Source: Actinomadura sp. NAK00032
GTDB taxonomy: Bacteria > Actinomycetota > Actinomycetes > Streptosporangiales > Streptosporangiaceae
Direction: 5' to 3'
Assembly: GCF_013364275.1 (NCBI RefSeq)
Contig: NZ_CP054932.1
Span: 1,302,001 to 1,366,000 of the forward strand
Length of the DNA: 64,000 nucleotides
Shown: piece after piece, positions 31,950 through 39,924 of the stretch
Layout of the letters: each line of letters opens with the position of its first letter
How positions within the stretch are numbered: the stretch's first letter is position 1
Program-made: the position numbers and the translations under genes
The notes under the pieces: generated by a model
The model's input: the letters and a program-made list of their open reading frames with translations, nothing else
Told to the model about the DNA's origin: nothing
Databases searched by the model: none

Positions 31950-32333
31950 GTGAAGGGTCTGGGAGAGCTTGAACGCACGGTCATGGAGGTCCTGTGGGCG
32001 CGGGAGGACGCCGGCCACGAGGCGGCGACCGCCCGTGACGTGAGCCGTGCGCTCGCCGGCGACCGGGACCTCGCCCACACCACGGTCATGACCGTGCTGG
32101 ACAGGCTCGCCAAGAAGGACTTCCTGGAGCGCGAGCGCGACGGCCGCGCCTGGCGCTACCACCCGGTCGCGAGCCGGGAGATGTACGTGACCGAGCTCAT
32201 GCTGGGCGCGCTGAACGAGACCGGCGACCGGGACGCGGCGCTCGCGCACTTCGTCCGGTCCGTGTCCCGGGACGAGATCGACGTGATCCGGGAGACCCTC
32301 GCGGGCCTCACGAGTAAGGAACCACCGGCATGA
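31950..32333 (+). CDS. BlaI/MecI/CopY-family winged-helix repressor
   Basis: The product is 127 aa, the family's usual length. LGELERTVMEVLWARED opens the winged helix, DLAHTTVMTVLDRLAKKDFLERERDGRAWRYHPV is the recognition helix and wing, and the C-terminal helices serve dimerisation. GTG 31950 is used. Its stop region overlaps the ATG of the M56 peptidase (32330). The pair resembles the BlaI-BlaR1 organisation, but no beta-lactamase is nearby. Confidence 0.92.
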   Translation: MKGLGELERTVMEVLWAREDAGHEAATARDVSRALAGDRDLAHTTVMTVLDRLAKKDFLERERDGRAWRYHPVASREMYVTELMLGALNETGDRDAALAHFVRSVSRDEIDVIRETLAGLTSKEPPA

Positions 32334-33235
32334 CCGGCGCCGCCCTGCTCGCCTTGATCTCTCTCGGGACCGTCGGCGGGGCGCACTTCCTGTCCCGCGC
32401 TCGGTGGACGTGGCGAGCGCCGCGCATCGGTATCGCGCTCTGGCAGGCCCTGGGGCTGTGCTGGGGCGTCGCCACCATCGGAGCGCTGCTCGGCCTCGCC
32501 CTCCTCCCGTACCGCAAGGGCGTCCTCGGCGGGCTGCCCGGCCTCTACGACGACCAGGCGGCGCGGCTCGGCGCCGTGCAGGTCGCGGCGCTGCTCGGCG
32601 CGATCAGCCTGGCGGGCGTGCTGCTGGTCATGCTGATGTTCGCGGTGGTCCGGGTGTTCCGGGCCCGGCGGCGGCACCGGGCGCTGCTCGCGCTGGTGTC
32701 GCGCCGCGACTCGTCCGTGCCCGGCACGCTCGTCCTCGATCATCCGGGCGCCGCCGCGTACTGCGTGCCGGGCGTCCGCTCGCACAAGGTCGTCGTCAGC
32801 GCCGGGACGCTGGAGCTGCTCGACCGCGGCGAGCTGGCCGCGGTCCTCGCGCACGAGCGCGCGCACGCGCGCGAGCGCCACGACCTGGTGCTGCTGCCCT
32901 TCACGTCGCTGCGCCAGGTGTTCCCGCAGTTCCACCTGGTCGGGCGGTGCCTGGACGCGGTGGAGCTGCTGATCGAGATGGCCGCCGACGACCGGGCCCG
33001 GCACCACCACCCGGCGCGCGAGCTGGCGACGGCGCTGCTGCGGTTCGCCGCCGCCCGCCCGGCCGCCGCCCCGTCCGGGACGCTCGGCGTCGCGCACGGC
33101 GACATCCCGGTGATGGCGCGGGTGAACCGCCTGCTGGAGCCGGAGCCGGTGTCGCGCCGCATGCGCCTCGCCGCGTCGGTCGCCGTCCCGGTCATCGCCG
33201 GCCTTCCGCTGCTGCTTCTCGTCCTGCCCCACTAG
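32330..33235 (+). CDS. M56-family (BlaR1-like) membrane zinc metallopeptidase
   Basis: The product is 301 aa. Membrane helices lie near 5-20, 35-60, 85-108 and 280-300. The zinc motif HERAH is at 175-179 (AAVLAHERAHARERHD), and a later acidic residue in ELLIEMAADDRA is the likely third ligand. It lacks the C-terminal penicillin-binding sensor of true BlaR1, so the signal is different. It probably cleaves the partner repressor, as in known BlaI/M56 systems. Its 3' end overlaps the convergent MFS gene by 44 bases. Confidence 0.9.
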   Translation: MTGAALLALISLGTVGGAHFLSRARWTWRAPRIGIALWQALGLCWGVATIGALLGLALLPYRKGVLGGLPGLYDDQAARLGAVQVAALLGAISLAGVLLVMLMFAVVRVFRARRRHRALLALVSRRDSSVPGTLVLDHPGAAAYCVPGVRSHKVVVSAGTLELLDRGELAAVLAHERAHARERHDLVLLPFTSLRQVFPQFHLVGRCLDAVELLIEMAADDRARHHHPARELATALLRFAAARPAAAPSGTLGVAHGDIPVMARVNRLLEPEPVSRRMRLAASVAVPVIAGLPLLLLVLPH

Positions 33236-34682
33236 CCGGCCCGGGCCCCGCCGGAGCGGTGGCCTGGGGCTTCGGGCGGTGCAGGACGAGAAGGGACACC
33301 GCCAGCGCGGCCACCAGGAGCCCGGCGGAGACGCCGAACGCCAGGTGGTAGCCGCCGGTGAGGGCGTGGGCGGCGTCCTGCCCGTCCGCGCGGAGGGTCT
33401 CGGTGCGGGACGCGGCGAGCGTCGTCAGGACCGCGACGCCCAGCGCCATCCCCACCTGCTGGACGGTGTTGAACACCCCCGACGCGAGGCCCGCGTCCTG
33501 CGGGCGGGCGCTCGACATGCCGAGCCCGGTCAGAGACGGCAGGACGAGCCCGGCGCCCGCGACCAGCACGAACACCGGGAGCAGGTCGGTGGCGTAGTCA
33601 GCGTCCACCGGGACGGTCGTCAGCCACGCCATCGCGCCGACCAGCAGCACCAGGCCCGCCATCAGCACGAACCGCTCACCGAGCCGGTTCGACAGCCGCG
33701 CCGACACCAGCAGCGACACCGCGCCGATCGCGACGGCGGCCGGGAGCATCGCCAGGCCCGTGTCCAGCGCGCTGTAGCCGAGCACCTGCTGCATGTAGAG
33801 GGCGACGACCACCTGGAACGAGAACATCGCCGACAGGGTGAGCAGCTGGACGGCGTACGCGCCGGCCACGTTCCGCGAGCGCAGGATCCGCAGCGGCATC
33901 AGCGGGGTCGCCGCCCGCGCCTGCCGGACGGCGAACCCGGCGAGCAGCAGCAGCGCCACCGCGCCGAGGCCCAGCGTGTGGGGCGAGATCCAGCCGTGGC
34001 CCTCGACCTTCACGACCGTGTAGATGCCGAGCATCAGCCCGGAGGTGACCAGCAGGGCCCCGGCGATGTCGGCGCCGGCGGACAGGCCGAGCCCGCGGTC
34101 GCGGGGCAGGGCGGGGAGCGCCAGCAGGATCGTGGCGAGGCCGATCGGCAGGTTGATCAGGAAGATCCAGTGCCAGCTCAGCGCGTCGGTGAGCACGCCG
34201 CCGAGGACCTGCCCGATGGACGCGCCCGCCGCGCCGGTGAAGCTGAAGATGCCGATCGCCGTCGCCCGCTCGCGCGGGTCGGTGAACAGCGTCACGAGGA
34301 TGCCGAGGACGACGGCCGTGGCGAGCGCTCCGCCGACGCCCTGCAGGAGGCGGGCGGCGATCAGCACGCCGGACGTGGTGGCCGCCCCGGCGAGCGCGGA
34401 GGCCGCCGTGAACACCGCGTTCCCGGCGAGGAACAGCGTCTTGCGGCCGACGAGGTCGCCGAGCCGGCCGGCGAGGAGCAGCAGGCCGCCGAGCGGGATC
34501 AGGTAGGCGTTCATGATCCAGCTGAGCCCGGCGGGGGAGAAGCCGAGGTCGGCCTGGATGGCGGGGGCGGCGACGGTGACGATGCTGCCGTCGAGGATCG
34601 CCATCAGCATGGTCGCCGACAGCACGCCGAGCGCGGCCCAGCGGGACCGCGGCAGGGTGGAAGGGGTCGTCTCCTTGTCCAT
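33192..34682 (-). CDS. DHA2-family (14-TM) MFS drug exporter
   Basis: The product is 496 aa. The N-terminus contains LMAILDGSIVTVAAPAIQADLGFSPAGLSWIMNAYLIPLGGLLLLAGRLGDLVGRK, with motif A and the D1 motif of EmrB/QacA drug:proton antiporters. Motif C lies in AAGASIGQVLGGVLTDALSWHWIFLINLPIG. About 14 helices and a Pro/Ala-rich tail follow. It is in line with a MarR gene 47 bp upstream on the same strand, a standard drug-inducible arrangement. The substrate is unknown. Confidence 0.93.
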   Translation of the reverse strand: MDKETTPSTLPRSRWAALGVLSATMLMAILDGSIVTVAAPAIQADLGFSPAGLSWIMNAYLIPLGGLLLLAGRLGDLVGRKTLFLAGNAVFTAASALAGAATTSGVLIAARLLQGVGGALATAVVLGILVTLFTDPRERATAIGIFSFTGAAGASIGQVLGGVLTDALSWHWIFLINLPIGLATILLALPALPRDRGLGLSAGADIAGALLVTSGLMLGIYTVVKVEGHGWISPHTLGLGAVALLLLAGFAVRQARAATPLMPLRILRSRNVAGAYAVQLLTLSAMFSFQVVVALYMQQVLGYSALDTGLAMLPAAVAIGAVSLLVSARLSNRLGERFVLMAGLVLLVGAMAWLTTVPVDADYATDLLPVFVLVAGAGLVLPSLTGLGMSSARPQDAGLASGVFNTVQQVGMALGVAVLTTLAASRTETLRADGQDAAHALTGGYHLAFGVSAGLLVAALAVSLLVLHRPKPQATAPAGPGPASGAGREAAAEGRR

Positions 34683-34729
34683 GGAGCGACCGTAGCAGAT
34701 GGTTTTGTTATAGACGATCCTTCGTGGAT

Positions 34730-35218
34730 CTATTTTTGGCCCTGTCGGACGCGCCGGGCCGGCCGGCCGGTCTCGACGGGGGTCGACAGATGCCCGGTGA
34801 CCAGGGTGTTCAGGGCGCGGACGAGCACCTCCCGCTCGCCGTCCGGCAGCGACCCGAGGGCGGCCGCGTGCACGCCGTCCACGATCCGCTGGCTCTCCGC
34901 CGCGACCCGCGCGCCCTCCTCGGTCACCGCGATGATCCGCGCGCGGCGGTCGGTGGACGACGGCCGGCGCTCGGCGAGGCCCGCCTTCTCCAGGGCGTCC
35001 ACGGTCACGACCATGGTCGTCTTGTCCATGTCGCCGATCTCGGCGAGCTGGATCTGGGTGCGCTCCTCCTCCAGCGCGTGGACGAGGACGCAGTGCATGC
35101 GCGGCGTCAGCCCGATCTCGGCGAGCGCCGCCGTCATCCGGGTGCGCAGCACGTGGCCGGTGCGGTCGAGCAGGAACGACAGGTCCGTCGTCGTCCGGCT
35201 GGGGGCCATCGAAGTCAT
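34730..35218 (-). CDS. MarR-family regulator of the MFS exporter
   Basis: The product is 162 aa. The winged helix reads RMHCVLVHALEEERTQIQLAEIGDMDKTTMVVTVDALEKAGLAERRPSSTDRRARIIAVTEEG (about 40-102), with the DRR wing signature. It lies upstream of the MFS gene on the same strand and is divergent from the trpS leader. The ~75-bp intergenic region probably carries both promoters. Confidence 0.92.
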   Translation of the reverse strand: MTSMAPSRTTTDLSFLLDRTGHVLRTRMTAALAEIGLTPRMHCVLVHALEEERTQIQLAEIGDMDKTTMVVTVDALEKAGLAERRPSSTDRRARIIAVTEEGARVAAESQRIVDGVHAAALGSLPDGEREVLVRALNTLVTGHLSTPVETGRPARRVRQGQK

Positions 35219-35280
35219 GCCTCCAGCCTACCCAACTTGTTCTGTTGCGGATTATCTGCTAGAGGCCGCATGCCGTCGTC

Positions 35281-35286
35281 TATGCT
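35281..35286 (+). promoter_or_regulatory. Candidate -10 element of the trpS leader transcript
   Basis: TATGCT at 35281-35286 would place transcription start at or next to A35293 of the leader-peptide ATG, making the leader mRNA leaderless. No convincing -35 was found. GGAGG lies only one base from the ATG, too close for ordinary initiation, which also favours a leaderless start. Confidence 0.4.
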
Positions 35287-35292
35287 GGAGGC

Positions 35293-35328
35293 ATGAACCG
35301 CGTATGTCTGGGCTGGTGGCCGTCCTAG
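35293..35328 (+). CDS. trpS leader peptide with tandem Trp codons
   Basis: The 11-residue peptide reads MNRVCLGWWPS, with two adjacent TGG codons at 35314-35319 just before the stop at 35326-35328. The Trp codons overlap the first arm of the attenuator (35318-35325), which is where a ribosome stalled for Trp-tRNA must sit to prevent the 1:2 hairpin. It is too short for ordinary gene prediction, but the codon content and placement are decisive. Confidence 0.92.
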   Translation: MNRVCLGWWPS

Positions 35329-35379
35329 GACGGCCGACGCTCACGCATGCCACAGGGCCGTCCGCTGGACGGCCCTTCT
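35318..35379 (+). promoter_or_regulatory. Ribosome-mediated transcription attenuator of trpS
   Basis: Four alternating complementary blocks are visible. They are 1 = GGCCGTCC (35318-35325), 2 = GGACGGCC (35328-35335), 3 = GGCCGTCC (35356-35363) and 4 = GGACGGCC (35367-35374). Pairing 3:4 is a terminator stem (GGGCCGTCC/GGACGGCCC, loop GCT) followed by TTCTGCTTCT. Pairing 2:3 is the antiterminator, and 1:2 frees 3:4. Stalling on the Trp codons blocks block 1, so 2:3 forms and trpS is read through when charged tRNA(Trp) is low. Confidence 0.92.
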
Positions 35380-35444
35380 GCTTCTCGGTGACCGGGGCCG
35401 GTCCGGCGGGACGGCCGCCCGCCCAGCCCCACCGAGGAGAGACC

Positions 35445-36497
35445 ATGGAGACCACCGCCGCCACCACCGTCACCACCGCTGAAGCGCGCGGTCGCGAGCT
35501 GGAGCAGCAGATCGCCGCCGACCCCGGCGCGTTCCGCATCCTGACCGGCGACCGCCCCACCGGGCCGCTGCATCTCGGCCACTACTTCGGCACCCTCGCC
35601 AACCGCGTGCGCCTGCAGCGGGCCGGCGTCGAGCTGTTCGTGCTCGTCGCCGACTACCAGGTGCTCACCGACCGGGACGTCGCCGACCGCCTGTCGGAGT
35701 ACGTCGAGGGCCTGGTCGCCGACTACCTGGCCGCCGGGATCGACCCGTCCGCCGCGACCGTATTCCGGCACAGCGCCGTCCCGGCCCTGAACCAGCTCAT
35801 GCTGCCGTTCCTGTCGCTGGTGTCGGTGCCGGAGCTGAGCCGCAACCCGACCGTGAAGGACGAGATCGCCTCGTCCCGGCAGGCGTCGGTCAGCGGGCTG
35901 ATGTTCACCTATCCCGTCCACCAGGCCGCCGACATCCTGTTCTGCAAGGCCAACCTCGTCCCGGTCGGCAAGGACCAGCTCCCGCACCAGGAGATCACCC
36001 GGACGATCGCCCGCCGCTTCAACGAGCGCTACGCGCCGGTCTTCCCCGTGCCGGACGCGCTGCTGTCCGCCGCCCCGGGCCTGCTCGGCATGGACGGCCA
36101 GAAGATGAGCAAGAGCCGCGGCAACGCCATCGCGCTGTCCGCCGGGCCGGACGAGACGGCGAAACTGATCAGGCGGGCGGTGACCGACGCCGACCGGCAC
36201 ATCGCCTACGCCCCCGAGACCCGTCCGCAGGTGTCGAACCTGGTGCTGCTCGCCGCGCTCTGCCAGGGCCGCGACCCGCACGCCGTCGCCGCCGAGATCG
36301 GGGACGGCGGCGGCGCCGCGCTCAAGAAGGTCGTCACGGACTCGGTCAACGAGTTCCTCCGGCCGATCCGCGCCCGCCGCGCCGAGCTGCTCGCGGACCG
36401 GACGTACCTGCGCGGCGTCCTCGACGCGGGCAACGAGCGCGCCAACGCCGTCGCCGGCCGCACGCTGGCGGAGGTGAGGGCGGCGATGGAGTCCTAG
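35445..36497 (+). CDS. trpS: Tryptophanyl-tRNA synthetase
   Basis: The product is 350 aa, a class I synthetase. The HIGH motif appears as HLGH at 43-46 in GDRPTGPLHLGHYFG, and KMSKS at 220-224 in GMDGQKMSKSRGN. VPVGKDQLPHQEITRTIARRFN is the conserved catalytic segment. ATG 35445 follows GAGGAGAG. The far longer open frame upstream is antisense to the MFS and MarR genes. The trp attenuator directly in front means expression rises on Trp-tRNA shortage, as described for the auxiliary, indolmycin-resistant TrpRS of Streptomyces coelicolor. Whether this is an auxiliary or the only copy is unknown. Confidence 0.96.
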   Translation: METTAATTVTTAEARGRELEQQIAADPGAFRILTGDRPTGPLHLGHYFGTLANRVRLQRAGVELFVLVADYQVLTDRDVADRLSEYVEGLVADYLAAGIDPSAATVFRHSAVPALNQLMLPFLSLVSVPELSRNPTVKDEIASSRQASVSGLMFTYPVHQAADILFCKANLVPVGKDQLPHQEITRTIARRFNERYAPVFPVPDALLSAAPGLLGMDGQKMSKSRGNAIALSAGPDETAKLIRRAVTDADRHIAYAPETRPQVSNLVLLAALCQGRDPHAVAAEIGDGGGAALKKVVTDSVNEFLRPIRARRAELLADRTYLRGVLDAGNERANAVAGRTLAEVRAAMES

Positions 36498-37111
36498 TGC
36501 GGGGCGATGCCGCGCAGCACGACGGCGACCAGGTCGCCGGCGCCGGCCCGCGGGACGCGGTGCGCGATGTCCTCGCCCTGGAAGAGCGCCGACAGCACCG
36601 GTTCGTGGCAGGCACCGACGATCATGGACGTGGCGGCGTCCACCGGTGCGTCGGCGGCGAGGCGGCCGAGGTCGCGCTCGGCCCGCAGGTAGCCGGCGAG
36701 CCGGGACCGCCAGTCCTCCTCGCCGCCGCTCAGCGCCGAGAACCGGGCGAGCACCTCGGGCTGCGCGACGAGGCCGGCCAGCGCGGGCACGAGGGCGCCG
36801 TGGGCGGCCATCCCGTGCGCGACGTATGCGCGCAGGTTCTCCTCGACGGTCGCGGTGCCGGGCTCGGGCAGCGGGTCGAGCGCCCTGCCCACCGACTCCG
36901 CCCGCGCCCGCAGCGCGTGCGCGAGCAGCTCCTCCTTGTCGGCGAAGTGGTTGTAGAGGACGCCGTCGGCGACGCCGGCCTCGCGCGCGATCGCCCGGAC
37001 GGTCAGCCCGGCCGTCGCGCCCTCGGCCATCATCCGCTCCGCCGTCGCGATCAGGTGCTCGCGCAGGGTCCGGTCGCCGGCGCGCAGCGCGGCCGCTTTT
37101 CGAGGTGACAT
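36494..37111 (-). CDS. TetR-family regulator cotranscribed with a methyltransferase
   Basis: The product is 205 aa. The HTH reads LREHLIATAERMMAEGATAGLTVRAIAREAGVADGVLYNHFADKEELLAHAL (about 17-68). A helical sensor domain follows. GTG 37114 is an equivalent start one codon earlier. The gene lies 76 bp downstream of the methyltransferase on the same strand. Its 3' end overlaps trpS by 4 bases. It probably binds the paired dyads in front of the methyltransferase. Confidence 0.9.
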   Translation of the reverse strand: MSPRKAAALRAGDRTLREHLIATAERMMAEGATAGLTVRAIAREAGVADGVLYNHFADKEELLAHALRARAESVGRALDPLPEPGTATVEENLRAYVAHGMAAHGALVPALAGLVAQPEVLARFSALSGGEEDWRSRLAGYLRAERDLGRLAADAPVDAATSMIVGACHEPVLSALFQGEDIAHRVPRAGAGDLVAVVLRGIAPH

Positions 37112-37190
37112 CACCGCGCATCGTATGTGCCGAGCGCGAACCCCCGCGCGGCGAGCCCGGGCGGGAGGGCCGGGCCGGCGAGGCCCCCGG

Positions 37191-38003
37191 TCACCGGCGT
37201 GCCGTCACCAGCCAGGACGTGCTCCGCAGGCGGACGGCGCCGTCGCGTTCGAAGCGCCGCATCGCGTCCGCGAGCGTGGCGACCAGGTCGTCTCCCGCGC
37301 CGTAGTTGTAGCGGATCGGGCCCCATGCGGCGAAGAACTCCGCCGCGTCCCGCGCGTCCCGCCCCCAGATCTGCTCGGCCTCGACCCGGCGGCAGTTCAC
37401 GGCGCCGAACCCGGCCGCGCCGAGCACCTCCTGGACGCGCCCGGGATCCGACAGCGACAGGGGCCCGTCGTGCCCGATCGGGGCCTCCTCGCGCGGCGGC
37501 AGCGCGGCGAAGACGGACTGGAGGTCGGTGTCGCCGAGGGGTGCCATCGCCAGGAACGCCAGCCGCCCGCCGTCCCGCAGCGCCCGCCGGACGTTCCCGA
37601 ACGCGGCGACGGGATCGGCGAAGAACATGACGCCGACCCGGCTGATCGCCACGTCGAAGGCGCCGTCCTGGAAGGGGTGGACCTGGGCGTCGCCCTGGAC
37701 GAACTCCACGTTCCCGACGCCCTCCGCCGCGGCGCGCTCGCGGGCGGTTCCGAGCATGGGCCCGGACAGGTCCACGCCCGTCGCCCCGCCGAGCCGGGCC
37801 CGCCGGGCCGCGAGCCGGGTGGTCTGCCCGTTCCCACAGCCGATGTCGAGGACGCGGTCGTGCGGCCCGATGGCGGCCGCGTCCAGCAGGGCGTCGTTGA
37901 ACCCGCCGTTGACCGCGTCGTACCGGTCGGGATGCTCGGCCCAGTGCGCGCCCTCGTACCCGTTCCACGCCTCCGCTTGATGCGTGTTGACGATCTCCGC
38001 CAT
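37191..38003 (-). CDS. Class I SAM-dependent methyltransferase
   Basis: The product is 270 aa. Motif I is VLDIGCGNGQTTRLA (about 50-64), followed by GVDLSGPMLGTARERAA, the acidic FVQGDAQ and the FDVAISRVGVMFFADP post-motif. This is the Methyltransf_11/UbiE-like fold, which methylates a small molecule not identifiable here. It is upstream of the TetR gene and behind two overlapping operators, so expression is likely ligand-induced. Confidence 0.9.
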   Translation of the reverse strand: MAEIVNTHQAEAWNGYEGAHWAEHPDRYDAVNGGFNDALLDAAAIGPHDRVLDIGCGNGQTTRLAARRARLGGATGVDLSGPMLGTARERAAAEGVGNVEFVQGDAQVHPFQDGAFDVAISRVGVMFFADPVAAFGNVRRALRDGGRLAFLAMAPLGDTDLQSVFAALPPREEAPIGHDGPLSLSDPGRVQEVLGAAGFGAVNCRRVEAEQIWGRDARDAAEFFAAWGPIRYNYGAGDDLVATLADAMRRFERDGAVRLRSTSWLVTARR

Positions 38004-38019
38004 GTCCCCTCCTCAGGTT

Positions 38020-38049
38020 ATGAACAACCGTTCATGAACTTACGTTCAT
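38020..38049. promoter_or_regulatory. Two overlapping TetR operators before the methyltransferase
   Basis: ATGAACAACCGTTCAT (38020-38035) and ATGAACTTACGTTCAT (38034-38049) share identical ATGAAC/GTTCAT arms with 4-base spacers. They overlap by two bases, giving a 14-bp repeat of the site, and lie 17-46 bp upstream of the methyltransferase start. Confidence 0.8.
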
Positions 38050-38243
38050 ATCGTCTTCGCCGTCAAGGCCGCGCTGAAGGCCGTACCCGCCGGGCCGAGC
38101 GAGTGGGGGGTGCGGCAGTTCGGTGCGCAATGATTACCCGGATGTCGGACCCATCCGAGACGATGAGCGGATGAACCGGTTCCGGCACCGCCGTCCCGTC
38201 CCGGCCCTGGAGGTTCCGCACCTCACGGAGCTGCGAGGTCGCC

Positions 38244-39329
38244 ATGAAGGCTGACAGGCGAGACCTGAACCGGGCGCTGCTCGCGCGGCAGATGCTGCTG
38301 GAGCGGCGCGACATGCCCGTCCTGGACGCGATCGAGCATCTCGTCGGCATGCAGGCGCAGGCGCCGAGCCCGCCGCACATCGGGCTGTGGAGCCGGCTCG
38401 ACGGCTTCGCGTTCGACGCGGTCGGCCCGCTGATGACCGAGCGGCGAGTGCTCAGGATGGTCCTGATGCGCGGAACGCTCCACCTGGTCAGCGCCCGCGA
38501 CGCCCGCGCGCTCCGGCCGCTCACCCAGCCGCTCCTGGACAACTACCTGCGGACCCGGGCCGCCGACCTCGCCGGCATCGACCTCGACGCGGTCACCGCG
38601 CACGCCCGCGCACTGCTGGAGGACGAACCGCGCACCGACAAGGAGCTGCGCGAGCTGCTGGCCGAGCGTTGGCCGGGCGAGGACCCCGCGCTGCTCGGCT
38701 GGGCGGTCCGGCTCCGGCTGCCGCTGGTGCAGGTCCCGCCGCGCGGCATCTGGGGCGCCTCCGGAATCGCCCGGCACACGACGCTCGACACCTGGCTGGA
38801 CGGGCGTCCGACCGCCGAGACGACGCTGGACGAGGTCGTGCTGCGCTATCTGGCCGCGTTCGGGCCGGCGAGCGCGCAGGACGTCCAGCAGTGGTCCGGC
38901 CTGACGCGGCTCGGCGAGGTCGTCGAGCGGCTGCGGCCCCGGCTGCTGGAGTTCCGGGACGAGGACGGCCGCGCGCTCTACGACGTGCCGGACGCGCCGC
39001 GCCCCGGCGGCGACGCGCCCGCGCCGGTCCGGTTCGTCCCGGACTTCGACAACCTGCTGCTCTCGCACGCCGACCGCGCCCGGATCATCAGCGAGGAGCA
39101 CCGCAAGCGCGTCTTCACCGTCAACGGCATCATCCGCGCGACGTTCCTCGTGGACGGCTTCGTCCACGGCATGTGGAAGATCGAGAAGAAGCGCGGGGAG
39201 GCGGTGCTGCGCGTCGACCCGTTCGCGCCTGTCCCGAAGCGGGAGTGCGCCGCGCTGGAGGAGGAGGGCCTGCGACTGCTGGCCGCCGCACATCCCGGCG
39301 TGAAGTCGCACGCGGTCGAGTTCCTCTAG
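38244..39329 (+). CDS. Winged-helix DNA-binding protein, AlkX/YcaQ-like (HTH_42)
   Basis: The product is 361 aa. RDLNRALLARQMLLERRDMPVLDAIEHLVGMQAQAPSPPHIGLWSRLDGF and RTLHLVSARDARALRP-like segments mark the winged helix DNA-binding family PF06224. Some members of this family (such as E. coli YcaQ) are glycosylases that unhook DNA crosslinks. Actinomycetes encode many paralogues, so repair activity is possible but not shown. ATG 38244 follows GAGGT. It is divergent from the methyltransferase. Confidence 0.85.
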   Translation: MKADRRDLNRALLARQMLLERRDMPVLDAIEHLVGMQAQAPSPPHIGLWSRLDGFAFDAVGPLMTERRVLRMVLMRGTLHLVSARDARALRPLTQPLLDNYLRTRAADLAGIDLDAVTAHARALLEDEPRTDKELRELLAERWPGEDPALLGWAVRLRLPLVQVPPRGIWGASGIARHTTLDTWLDGRPTAETTLDEVVLRYLAAFGPASAQDVQQWSGLTRLGEVVERLRPRLLEFRDEDGRALYDVPDAPRPGGDAPAPVRFVPDFDNLLLSHADRARIISEEHRKRVFTVNGIIRATFLVDGFVHGMWKIEKKRGEAVLRVDPFAPVPKRECAALEEEGLRLLAAAHPGVKSHAVEFL

Positions 39330-39343
39330 CGCTTGCCGGTCAG

Positions 39344-39832
39344 TCAGCCTTCGCCGCGGGCGCAGGGGGCCTCGTGGTCGGGGTCGAGGGACGACAGGAG
39401 CGCGTGCAGGGTCTCGCGGAAGGCGAGCATCTGCTCGCGGTCCAGCGGGTCGAACAGGTGGCGCCTGACCTCGGCGACATGGCCGGGCGCCGCCTTGGCC
39501 AGCACCGCGTACCCCTCGTCGGTCAGCCGCGCGATCGTGGTGCGGCGGTCGCCGTCGTGCTTGCAGCGGCTCACCCAGCCGGCCTCCTCCAGCCGGTTCA
39601 CGGCGTGCGAGAGGCGGCTCGGGGACGAGTGGACGAGCTCGGCGAGCGCGGTCATCGTCAGCGCGCGGCCGGGGGCCTCCGACAGCATCGCCAGGATCAT
39701 GTAGTAGGCGTGCGGCATCCCGGAGTCGCGCTGGAGCTGCCGGTCGAGGGCGGAGTTGAGCAGCCGCGACGTCCACAGGAAGGCCCGCCAGGTCTCCTGC
39801 TCCTCGTCGTCCAGCCACTGCGCCTCGGTCAT
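39344..39832 (-). CDS. MarR-family regulator, divergent from the dioxygenase
   Basis: The product is 162 aa. The winged helix contains MPHAYYMILAMLSEAPGRALTMTALAELVHSSPSRLSHAVNRLEEAGWVSRCKHDGDRRTTIARLTDEG (about 39-108), with the DRR wing. It is divergent from the extradiol dioxygenase and separated by 92 bp that contain a 16-bp palindrome. It probably represses the dioxygenase. Confidence 0.92.
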   Translation of the reverse strand: MTEAQWLDDEEQETWRAFLWTSRLLNSALDRQLQRDSGMPHAYYMILAMLSEAPGRALTMTALAELVHSSPSRLSHAVNRLEEAGWVSRCKHDGDRRTTIARLTDEGYAVLAKAAPGHVAEVRRHLFDPLDREQMLAFRETLHALLSSLDPDHEAPCARGEG

Positions 39833-39865
39833 GCGGACAGTCTACCCAACAGTTGAACCCTCAAG

Positions 39866-39881
39866 GCTTGAAAGTTCAAGC
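39866..39881. promoter_or_regulatory. Palindromic operator between marR and the dioxygenase
   Basis: GCTTGAAAGTTCAAGC has perfect 7-base arms with an AG centre. Further TTGAA half-sites occur at about 39853 and 39896, spread across the divergent promoter region. Spacing fits MarR-dimer sites. Confidence 0.65.
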
Positions 39882-39924
39882 ATCTCCCGGATATGGTTGA
39901 AGTCTCAAGTAAAAGGGGGACGAC

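Noticed and set aside
34716-34730. GATCC-ttcgt-GGATC inverted repeat between marR and the MFS gene
   Set aside because: The arms are only five bases and partly inside the marR stop; too weak to call an operator or terminator.
33279-35444. Long open frame joined to trpS (1072 aa in total)
   Set aside because: It is antisense to the MFS and MarR genes and crosses the attenuator; the TrpRS fold starts at 35445.
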